From Alphaproteobacteria bacterium HGW-Alphaproteobacteria-7 (GTDB lineage Bacteria; Pseudomonadota; Alphaproteobacteria; Sphingomonadales; Sphingomonadaceae), in contig PHEB01000026.1 of NCBI GenBank assembly GCA_002842735.1, positions 1 to 43,216 of the forward strand: a DNA stretch of 43,216 bases, read 5' to 3'. A program made the translations under genes and the position numbers. Numbering within the stretch: position 1 is the first letter of the stretch; every line of letters starts with the position of its first letter. This document shows, piece by piece, positions 8,214 through 14,702 of this stretch. The notes below the pieces were generated by a model. It was not told the DNA's origin. It saw nothing but the letters and a program-made list of their open reading frames with translations, and did not search any database.

Positions 8214-8681
8214 GTGAAACTCGGACGCTTGAACCACATCGGGGTTGCCACGCCCTCCATCGCGGACTCGATCGCGTTTTATCGCGACGTCATGGGTGCA
8301 ACGAAAATCCACACGCCGTTCGACCTTGAGGAGCAGGGCGTGAAGGTTTGCTTCGTCGATACCCCCGCCCATTCGACAGGCTCAGGGTTGTCGGACAGCG
8401 GAGGCACGCAGATCGAACTGATCGAGCCGCTTGACGCCGATTCCCCGATCAACGGCTTCCTCGCCAAGAACCCGCTCGGCGGGCAGCATCACCTGTGTTT
8501 CGAAGTGCCCGACATCGCCGAGGCCCGCGCCGAGTTCGAGGAACAAGGCAAGCGCATCCTCGGCCCCACGCGGATCGGCGCGCACGGCACCCCGATCTTT
8601 TTCGTCCATCCCAAGGACATGGGCGGAATGCTGACCGAAATCATGGAAACCCCGCGCGAGGATGCGCATTGGTCGAATTAA
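8214..8681 (+). CDS. mce: Methylmalonyl-CoA epimerase
   Basis: Converts (S)- to (R)-methylmalonyl-CoA, linking the carboxylase to the mutase. It starts at GTG 8214 with GAGGA eight bases upstream. This VOC-fold protein of 155 residues shows metal-binding positions in LNHIGVA, in GTQIELIEPL, in GGQHHLCFEV and at the end in MGGMLTEIME. Between VDTP and GTQIELIEPL is an extra stretch of about 12 residues (AHSTGSGLSDSG). In the relatives I know these motifs are almost adjacent, and part of this insert is encoded by a class A repeat half-site. The enzyme should still fold because the insert is in a loop, which is inference. Confidence 0.93.
   Translation: MKLGRLNHIGVATPSIADSIAFYRDVMGATKIHTPFDLEEQGVKVCFVDTPAHSTGSGLSDSGGTQIELIEPLDADSPINGFLAKNPLGGQHHLCFEVPDIAEARAEFEEQGKRILGPTRIGAHGTPIFFVHPKDMGGMLTEIMETPREDAHWSN
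8370..8387. repeat. Half of a class A repeat inside the epimerase gene, in frame
   Basis: CATTCGACAGGCTCAGGG matches one arm of the palindromes at 4976-5056 and, with changes, 11933-12026. It encodes part of residues 53-58 of the epimerase. Only one arm is present. Confidence 0.65.
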
Positions 8682-8685
8682 TTCA

Positions 8686-8771
8686 CGTCACCCCGGCGCC
8701 AAGGAAATTTGGGCGCCGGGGCCCAGAAGCGGAGAGCGCGGGACTGGGTCCCGGCCTGCGCCGGGATGACG
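8686..8771. repeat. Palindromic intergenic repeat, class C variant
   Basis: CGTCACCCCGGCGC (8686-8699) and GCGCCGGGATGACG (8758-8771) are inverted with one mismatch in 14. Inner pairing (GGCGCC with GGGCGCC, and GGGACTGGGTCCC) suggests two local stems. It lies between mce and the hydratase gene and ends 17 bases before the next start codon. Confidence 0.8.
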
Positions 8772-8788
8772 AAAGGGAGAAGAAACGA

Positions 8789-9574
8789 ATGTCATACGAA
8801 TCCATCCGCGTCACCCGTGACGGCCCGCTGCTGACCATCACCCTCAACCGCCCCGAACGGCTTAACGCCATGGCCCCGGAAATGGCCGATGAAATCGGGC
8901 TGGCGTTCTATGACCTTGGCGACGCGCGCGCGGTGCTGATCACCGGCGAGGGCAAGGGGTTTTGTTCGGGCGCGGATTTGTCTGCGCGCGGCGATAGCAG
9001 CGTGGTGACGGGCAAGGGCGGTAGCCACAAGGCGCTGAACAATCACTACAACCCGGCGATCAGCCACCTGATCCGCGCGAGCGTGCCCGTGATCTGCGCA
9101 GTCAACGGCCCGGCGGCAGGTGTCGGTTGTTCGCTGGCGTTGGCGGCGGATTTCACCATCGCCGCGAAGAGCGCCTATTTCCTCCAAGCCTTCGTCAATA
9201 TCGGGCTGGTGCCCGATGGCGGATCGACCTGGCTGCTCACCCGCGCCATCGGCCGCGCACGCGCCACGCGTATGATGATGCTGGGCGAGAAGATTTCGGG
9301 AAGCCAAGCCGAGGAATGGGGCCTGATCTACAAATGCGTCGATGATGCCGACCTGATGGATGAAGCCCGCGCGCTGGCGACTAAGCTGGCGAATGGCCCG
9401 ACGATTGCCTACGCCCAGATGAAGCGCAACATCGCCACCGCGCTCGACACCAACCTGCAAATGGTGATGCTGGCCGAAGCCGAAGCGCAGCGCGTGGCGG
9501 GTGCGACCAGCGACGCGATGGAGGGCGGCATGGCCTTCCTGCAGAAACGCAAACCTGCGTTCAAGGGGGAGTAA
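8789..9574 (+). CDS. Enoyl-CoA hydratase/isomerase family protein, PaaG-like
   Basis: A crotonase-fold enzyme acting on an acyl-CoA. The start at ATG 8789 ([15 protein letters not shown]) has AGGGAGA nine bases upstream; a much longer in-frame extension back to 8495 overlaps mce and is spurious. The 261 residues show the CoA/oxyanion signature [28 protein letters not shown], and [14 protein letters not shown] followed by [11 protein letters not shown], which resembles the ring-opening isomerase PaaG and related hydratases. Its place between the epimerase and mutase genes suggests a role in feeding or draining short-chain acyl-CoAs, but the substrate is unknown. Confidence 0.88.
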   Translation: MSYESIRVTRDGPLLTITLNRPERLNAMAPEMADEIGLAFYDLGDARAVLITGEGKGFCSGADLSARGDSSVVTGKGGSHKALNNHYNPAISHLIRASVPVICAVNGPAAGVGCSLALAADFTIAAKSAYFLQAFVNIGLVPDGGSTWLLTRAIGRARATRMMMLGEKISGSQAEEWGLIYKCVDDADLMDEARALATKLANGPTIAYAQMKRNIATALDTNLQMVMLAEAEAQRVAGATSDAMEGGMAFLQKRKPAFKGE

Positions 9575-9585
9575 CGCCCCAACTT

Positions 9586-9648
9586 CGTCACCCCAGCGAA
9601 AGCTGGGGCCTAGGGCCGCACGAGATGCCAGCTTTCGCTGGCATGACG
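9586..9648. repeat. Palindromic intergenic repeat, class C
   Basis: The arms at 9586-9606 and 9628-9648 share AGCGAAAGCTGG in inverted orientation, two mismatches in 21, around a 21-base spacer. It occupies almost the whole gap between the hydratase and mutase genes. Confidence 0.88.
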
Positions 9649-9668
9649 ATTGTGCTTTGGAAAAGACC

Positions 9669-11918
9669 ATGACCGAAAAACCGACCCTCACCGACTGGAA
9701 CGCCCTCGCCGACAAAGAGGTGAAGGGCCGCGACCTTACATGGCAAACGCCCGAGGGCTTCGCGATCAAGCCGCTCTACACGGCGGAAGATCACGCCGGG
9801 TTCGACCCCGGCCTGCCCGGCTTCGCGCCCTTCACACGCGGGGTGAAGGCCTCGATGTATGCAGGCCGCCCGTGGACGATCCGGCAATATGCAGGCTTCT
9901 CCACCGCCGAGGAATCGAACGCCTTTTACCGCCGCAATCTGGCGATGGGGCAAAAGGGGCTTTCGGTGGCCTTCGACCTTGCCACCCACCGCGGATACGA
10001 CAGCGATCACCCGCGCGTCGTCGGCGATGTCGGCAAGGCGGGGGTGGCGATTGATACGGTCGCGGATATGCAGATCCTGTTCGACCAGATCCCGCTCGAT
10101 TCCATGTCCGTCTCGATGACGATGAACGGCGCGGTGATCCCCGTGCTGGCGTTTTTCATCGTCGCGGCTGAACGTCAGGGCGTGTCGCAGGAGAAACTGG
10201 AAGGGACGATCCAGAACGACATTCTCAAGGAGTTCATGGTCCGCAACACCTATATCTACCCGCCCGAACCTTCGATGCGGATCATTGCGGACATCGTCGC
10301 CTATACCTCGGCCAACATGCCGAAATTCAATTCGATTTCGATTTCGGGCTACCATATGCACGAAGCCGGGGCGACGGCGGTGCAGGAACTCGCCTTCACC
10401 ATCGCTGATGGCAAGGAATATGCGCAAAAGGCGATGGCGGCGGGGCTAGATATCGATGCCTTCGCGGGCCGCCTCAGCTTCTTCTTCGGCATCGGCATGA
10501 ACTTTTTCATGGAGATCGCCAAGCTGCGCGCTGCGCGCACGCTGTGGTATCGCGTCATGGATGGGTTGGGGGCGAAGGACGAACGTAGCAAGATGCTGCG
10601 CACCCATTGCCAGACCAGCGGCGTCAGCTTGCAGGAACAAGACCCCTACAACAACGTCATCCGCACCGCGGTGGAGGCAATGGCGGCGGTGCTGGGCGGC
10701 ACGCAGTCGCTCCACACCAATGCGCTCGATGAGGCCATCGCGCTCCCGACCGATTTCAGCGCCCGGATCGCGCGCAACACCCAGCTGGTGCTGCAAGAGG
10801 AAAGCGGCATCTGCAATGTGGTCGATCCGCTCGGCGGCTCGCACTATATCGAGGCGCTGACCGCGACCTTGGTGGCAGAGGCCGAAGCGATGATGGCCGA
10901 TGTGGACGCGGCGGGCGGCATGACCGCCTACGTCGCCACCGGCGCGCCCAAGGCCGCTATCGAGCGCGCCGCAGCGGAAAAACAGACGCGGGTGGACAAG
11001 GGCGAAACGGTGATCGTCGGGGTCAACAAGTATCGCAAAGACAGCGAAGACCCGATGGAGACGCTGGAAGTCGACAACCAGAAGGTGCGCACCGGCCAGA
11101 TTGCGCGGCTCGCCAAGGTGCGCGAAGGGCGCGACGAGGCGGCGTGCCGCGCGGCCTTGGCGGCGCTGACGGCGGGCGCCCGCAATCCTCCCCGGAACGG
11201 GGAGGGGGACCATGCGCAGCATGGTGGACCGTCAGCTGCTGACGCAGCTGCCACCTCCCCGGTTCGGGGAGGGGCCAATCTCCTCGCCCTCGCGGTCGAA
11301 GCCGCTCGTCACGATGCCACCTTGGGCGAAATCTCCGCCGCGATGGAGGAAGTCTTCGGCCGCCACGATGCCACGCCTGCGCCGGTCTCGGGCGTTTACA
11401 AGAGCGCCTACGAATTCGACCGCCGCTGGGCGCAGGTCACCGATGGTGTGGAAGCCGTGGGCCGCCGTCTGGGCCGCGCGCCGCGCATCATGATCGCCAA
11501 GATGGGGCAGGACGGCCATGACCGCGGCGCGAACGTGATCGCCTCGGCATTTGCGGACATGGGCTTCGATGTGGTCAGCGGTCCGCTGTTCCAGACGCCT
11601 GAAGAAAGCGCCGCGATGGCGCTGGCAAAGGACGTCGATGTGGTCGGCGCGTCGAGCCTTGCGGCAGGACACAAGACGCTGATCCCCGAACTGATCCGGC
11701 TCCTGCGCGAAGCCGGGCGCGGCGATATCAAGGTGACAGCAGGCGGCGTGATCCCCCCGCAGGATTACGATTATCTGCGCGAGGCGGGGGTGCAGGGGAT
11801 TTATGGCCCCGGCAGCAACGTGGTCGAATGCGCGGCAGATATCCTCGTGCTGCTCGGCCACAACATGCCGCCGCCCGGAGACTTGGGGGGCGTGGGGCTG
11901 GACGAGGCGGCGGAGTAG
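9669..11918 (+). CDS. scpA: Methylmalonyl-CoA mutase, single-chain catalytic subunit
   Basis: Adenosylcobalamin enzyme that rearranges (R)-methylmalonyl-CoA to succinyl-CoA for the TCA cycle. It starts at ATG 9669 ([15 protein letters not shown]). The barrel domain (to about residue 500) contains [36 protein letters not shown], and [15 protein letters not shown]. The C-terminal B12 domain (about 605-735) has the cobalt-ligand motif DGHDRGANV (His617) and [12 protein letters not shown]. At 749 residues it is some 30 longer than usual relatives. The excess sits at residues 505-536 in the linker, between AALTAGA and [11 protein letters not shown], where a palindromic repeat is read in frame. The insertion avoids both domains, so activity is plausible. 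Confidence 0.96.
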   Translation: MTEKPTLTDWNALADKEVKGRDLTWQTPEGFAIKPLYTAEDHAGFDPGLPGFAPFTRGVKASMYAGRPWTIRQYAGFSTAEESNAFYRRNLAMGQKGLSVAFDLATHRGYDSDHPRVVGDVGKAGVAIDTVADMQILFDQIPLDSMSVSMTMNGAVIPVLAFFIVAAERQGVSQEKLEGTIQNDILKEFMVRNTYIYPPEPSMRIIADIVAYTSANMPKFNSISISGYHMHEAGATAVQELAFTIADGKEYAQKAMAAGLDIDAFAGRLSFFFGIGMNFFMEIAKLRAARTLWYRVMDGLGAKDERSKMLRTHCQTSGVSLQEQDPYNNVIRTAVEAMAAVLGGTQSLHTNALDEAIALPTDFSARIARNTQLVLQEESGICNVVDPLGGSHYIEALTATLVAEAEAMMADVDAAGGMTAYVATGAPKAAIERAAAEKQTRVDKGETVIVGVNKYRKDSEDPMETLEVDNQKVRTGQIARLAKVREGRDEAACRAALAALTAGARNPPRNGEGDHAQHGGPSAADAAATSPVRGGANLLALAVEAARHDATLGEISAAMEEVFGRHDATPAPVSGVYKSAYEFDRRWAQVTDGVEAVGRRLGRAPRIMIAKMGQDGHDRGANVIASAFADMGFDVVSGPLFQTPEESAAMALAKDVDVVGASSLAAGHKTLIPELIRLLREAGRGDIKVTAGGVIPPQDYDYLREAGVQGIYGPGSNVVECAADILVLLGHNMPPPGDLGGVGLDEAAE
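11184..11276. repeat. Palindromic repeat inside the mutase gene, in frame (class F)
   Basis: CCTCCCCGGAACGGGGAGG (around 11187-11205) and CACCTCCCCGGTTCGGGGAG (around 11252-11271) are each palindromic and also pair with each other. Between them are smaller stems (ACCATGCGCAGCATGGT; CAGCTGCTGACGCAGCTG). The element adds about 31-32 codons, with no stop, to the interdomain linker of the mutase. Confidence 0.85.
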
Positions 11919-11932
11919 GGTTCTCCCCACCT

Positions 11933-12026
11933 CCGTTCGCCCTGAGCTTGTCGAAGGGCTGCTTTTCTTTTCTGCACCCACAGCGCCGAAGAAAGAACAG
12001 GGCTTCGACAAGCTCAGCCCGAACGG
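11933..12026. repeat. Palindromic intergenic repeat, class A
   Basis: The arms 11933-11960 (CCTGAGCTTGTCGAAG core) and 11999-12026 (CTTCGACAAGCTCAG core) are inverted with four mismatches in 28, around a 38-base spacer. It starts 15 bases after the mutase stop codon. Confidence 0.85.
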
Positions 12027-12034
12027 TTAGTGGG

Positions 12035-12077
12035 TTGCTCTGGATTGCCGCGTCGCCTGCGGCTCCTCGCAATGACG
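12035..12077. repeat. Short repeat-like element, distinct class
   Basis: CTCTGGATTGCCGC followed by GGCTCCTCGCAATGACGG, with ATTGC/GCAAT as inverted ends. This resembles the GGATTGC...GCAATGACG repeats I recall from alphaproteobacterial intergenic regions. It directly abuts the class A element and precedes the small ORF at 12093. Confidence 0.5.
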
Positions 12078-12092
12078 GAGGATTGAAGCCAG

Positions 12093-12299
12093 ATGAAGCT
12101 CGCTGTTCGGTTCGTTCTCGTTACGATTGCGATTTCGGCGATATTCTATTTTCACGTTCTGGCGGTCTTTTTCTTCGGCGGCGTAATTGTAAGCCGATAC
12201 GCAGCCCTTGAATGGCCGGTCATGGGTATCGGCCTGCTATCGTTCATTGCGACCACGAGCTCGGTAATCGCCCTCATTTTCAGAGATAGGCTAAAATGA
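12093..12299 (+). CDS. Small two-helix membrane protein, unknown
   Basis: A 68-residue ORF beginning [20 protein letters not shown]. Hydrophobic segments cover about residues 5-33 and 41-62, and the protein ends in the basic FRDRLK, so it is probably an inner-membrane protein. GGAGG lies about 13 bases upstream, a long spacing. Its TGA overlaps the bioB ATG as ATGA, so translation of bioB may be coupled to it. The sequence is much AT-richer than its neighbours, and it is not similar by eye to the other small membrane ORF at 7816. Function unknown. Confidence 0.6.
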   Translation: MKLAVRFVLVTIAISAIFYFHVLAVFFFGGVIVSRYAALEWPVMGIGLLSFIATTSSVIALIFRDRLK

Positions 12300-13306
12300 C
12301 CCACCCCCGCACCAATTGGACCCGCATCGAAATCGCAGGCCTCTTCGACCTGCCCTTCACCGAGTTGCTGTTTCAGGCCGCCACCGTCCACCGCGCGCAC
12401 CACCCCGCCACTGAAGTCCAGCTCTGCACCCTGCTCAGCATCAAGACCGGCGGGTGTCCGGAGGATTGCGGCTATTGCTCGCAGTCGGTGAAGGCGGACT
12501 CTGGTGTTGAGGCGACCAAGCTGATGGACGTGCAGGCCGTGCTCCAGCGCGCGGCGCAGGCGAAGGACGCGGGCAGCCAGCGGTTCTGCATGGGCGCGGC
12601 GTGGCGCAATCCCAAGGACCGCGACATGCCCGTGATTGTCGAAATCGTGAAGGGCGTAGCCGACATGGGGCTGGAAACCTGCATGACGCTGGGGATGCTC
12701 GAACCGCATCAGGCCGAGATGCTGGCCGAGGCGGGGCTCGATTACTACAACCACAATATCGACAGCTCGCCCGAATATTACGAGCGTGTCATCTCCACCC
12801 GCGATTTCCAGTGCCGCTTGGATACCCTCGATCACGTCCGCAAGGCGGGTATCAATGTGTGCAGCGGCGGGATCGTCGGTATGGGCGAGACGCGTGAGGA
12901 TCGGGTGGGCTTCATCCACACCCTCGCCACCCTGCCGCAGCATCCCGAAAGCGTGCCGGTCAACGCGCTGGTGCCGGTGAAGGGCACGGTGCTGGGCAAT
13001 ATGCTGGCCGACACGCCTCTGGCGAAGATCGACGATATCGAGTTCGTCCGCACGGTTGCGGTCGCGCGGATCACCATGCCGCGCTCGATGGTGCGGCTCT
13101 CGGCCGGGCGCGAGTCAATGTCCGAGGCGACGCAGGCCCTGTGCTTCCTTGCGGGCGCGAATTCGATCTTTACCGGCGACAAGCTGCTGACCGCCCCCAA
13201 CGCGGGCGATGACAGCGACGGCGCGCTGTTCGCCAAACTGGGGCTGACCGCGCTCAAGGGTGAGGAACCCGCACGGGCGTGCAAGGCGGCGGTGGTGGGG
13301 GCGTGA
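12296..13306 (+). CDS. bioB: Biotin synthase
   Basis: Radical-SAM enzyme that inserts sulfur into dethiobiotin, the last step of biotin synthesis. The 336 residues contain the cluster motif [13 protein letters not shown] (Cys54, Cys58, Cys61) and downstream signatures [42 protein letters not shown] and [14 protein letters not shown], plus the late LSAGRESM Arg region that binds the auxiliary 2Fe-2S cluster. No other bio genes are present, so its placement makes sense as support for the biotin-dependent PccA/PccB encoded on either side. The start overlaps the small ORF upstream by four bases. Confidence 0.97.
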   Translation: MTHPRTNWTRIEIAGLFDLPFTELLFQAATVHRAHHPATEVQLCTLLSIKTGGCPEDCGYCSQSVKADSGVEATKLMDVQAVLQRAAQAKDAGSQRFCMGAAWRNPKDRDMPVIVEIVKGVADMGLETCMTLGMLEPHQAEMLAEAGLDYYNHNIDSSPEYYERVISTRDFQCRLDTLDHVRKAGINVCSGGIVGMGETREDRVGFIHTLATLPQHPESVPVNALVPVKGTVLGNMLADTPLAKIDDIEFVRTVAVARITMPRSMVRLSAGRESMSEATQALCFLAGANSIFTGDKLLTAPNAGDDSDGALFAKLGLTALKGEEPARACKAAVVGA

Positions 13307-13318
13307 ACCCGCGCCCAT

Positions 13319-13400
13319 CGTCATCCCAGCGAAAGCTGGGACCTCAAGCGGTGAAGGACAGCGCTAGCCGCCCTGGGCCCCAGCTTTCGCTGGGGTGACG
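13319..13400. repeat. Palindromic intergenic repeat, class C
   Basis: The arms 13319-13340 and 13379-13400 share AGCGAAAGCTGGG in inverted orientation with one mismatch in 22, around a 38-base spacer. It fills most of the bioB to DUF3445 gap. Confidence 0.9.
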
Positions 13401-13411
13401 GACGTGGTGCA

Positions 13412-14203
13412 ATGACCCTCGGTTTCTCCGTTAACACCCTGCTCCCCAAGGCGCGCGGGGGTGGGCAGCTGCGCATGGGGCTGGTCAAGCTGGAGGAGCG
13501 CGATTGGCTCCAGCCTGCGCCTGACCTTGCGGCGCGGGCAGAAGGCTTTGCGCAGTGGCCGCAGGGCGTGCAACTCACCCCCGCAGCCCACGCGCCGGGC
13601 TGCGAACTGGCGGCGATGCTCGGCACCCAAGGCGCGCTCCCCGAAGCTGCGCTGGCCGCCCACGAGGACCTGTGCCTGCTCACCAAACGCGAGGGCGAGG
13701 ATGTGTATCGCCTGATCGGTGCGGCGGTCGCTTGGCCATCGGACTGGCACCCGGCGGACAAGATCGGCCTGCCCCTGCGCGCGCTCCACGCGCCGATCGC
13801 GGGCTATGAAGAGCAACTCGCCACCGGGGTTGATCGCTTCATGGAAACGCTGCGCCCCGGCCCGATCTACGCGCGTTGCAACTGGTTCATCGCCGCTACC
13901 GGGGATCGCCGCTGGCTGCCCGACTATCCGCCGCAAGAGGCCTTCGCCCATGTCACGCCCGACAACGCTGGCGAAACCCTGTTCGTGCGCTCCGAACGCC
14001 AGACGCTGCGGCGGCTCCCGCAGACCGGCGCGATCCTGTTCACCATCGGCATTTACGCAGAGCCATTGGGCAACCTCTCCCCCGCCAATATCGCCATGCT
14101 TGGGAAGGCGGTGCAAACCCTCGTCAATGGCGAGGGTGACAGGCGCGGCGCGCCCGCCTACGCTGATAGCCTGATCGGTTTTGCTGAAAGGAACGCGCCA
14201 TGA
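13412..14203 (+). CDS. DUF3445 (heme-dependent oxidative N-demethylase-like) protein
   Basis: The 263-residue product resembles the DUF3445 family, named for a heme-dependent oxidative N-demethylase subunit. Family-like stretches are LRMGLVKLEERDWLQ, VAWPSDWHPADKIGLPL followed by RALHAPIAGYEE, RCNWFI, and FVRSERQTLRRLPQTGAI. The biochemical substrate is unknown in most members, and demethylation of an amine is only a possibility here. Its start is 11 bases after a palindromic repeat. Its last codons overlap the next gene as ATGA, so the two form a translationally coupled pair inserted between bioB and pccA. Confidence 0.82.
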   Translation: MTLGFSVNTLLPKARGGGQLRMGLVKLEERDWLQPAPDLAARAEGFAQWPQGVQLTPAAHAPGCELAAMLGTQGALPEAALAAHEDLCLLTKREGEDVYRLIGAAVAWPSDWHPADKIGLPLRALHAPIAGYEEQLATGVDRFMETLRPGPIYARCNWFIAATGDRRWLPDYPPQEAFAHVTPDNAGETLFVRSERQTLRRLPQTGAILFTIGIYAEPLGNLSPANIAMLGKAVQTLVNGEGDRRGAPAYADSLIGFAERNAP

Positions 14204-14616
14204 TCGCCGCGCTGATACTCCCGCTTTTCGCGCAAGCCGCTGAAGCCCCCGTGCCCGGCTGGAGCTGCGATGATCCGATCATGCAGCAGGAAATGAACTG
14301 GTGCGCCGCGCGCGATTTCGAAGTCGCGGATGAACGCCTCAACGCGCAGTGGCCGATCACCGCCGCCGCAATGAAGGCCCGCGATGCCGCATTCGTGGCC
14401 CACGGTGCGGGCGAACACGACACCCGCGAAGGCTATTTCGAAAGCCTGCTCGAATCCCAGCGCGGCTGGCTGCGCTACCGCGACGCGCAGTGCCGGGTTG
14501 AGGGGTACTATGCACGCGGCGGCAGCCTGGAACCATTGTTGATATCCACCTGCAAGGCGCGGCTCACCCGGATGCGCACCGATCAATTGCGCGAACTGGT
14601 CGAAACCGAGGGTTGA
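14200..14616 (+). CDS. LprI/DUF1311-like secreted protein
   Basis: A 138-residue product with a short signal peptide (MIAALILPLFAQAAEA), so it is probably periplasmic. The mature part has the arrangement of LprI-type (DUF1311) domains: CDDPIMQQEMNWCAARDFE, then ADERLNAQW, then WLRYRDAQCRVEGYYARGGS, and a final Cys in ISTCKARLTRMR. The four Cys would give two disulfides. Some LprI-domain proteins inhibit lysozyme; others have unknown roles. It overlaps the DUF3445 gene by four bases. Confidence 0.78.
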   Translation: MIAALILPLFAQAAEAPVPGWSCDDPIMQQEMNWCAARDFEVADERLNAQWPITAAAMKARDAAFVAHGAGEHDTREGYFESLLESQRGWLRYRDAQCRVEGYYARGGSLEPLLISTCKARLTRMRTDQLRELVETEG

Positions 14617-14702
14617 AGCCCCAAATCCGCTAGCTTGCAGGCTGCGCCATCAGGCGGCATAGGCTGGTGACAAGATAACGCATCTGCACGAGAGGTTCCG
14701 CC

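Noticed and set aside
4976..13400. CRISPR array
   Set aside because: The repeats are inverted, differ in class, are separated by genes and have no regular spacers; no cas genes are present.
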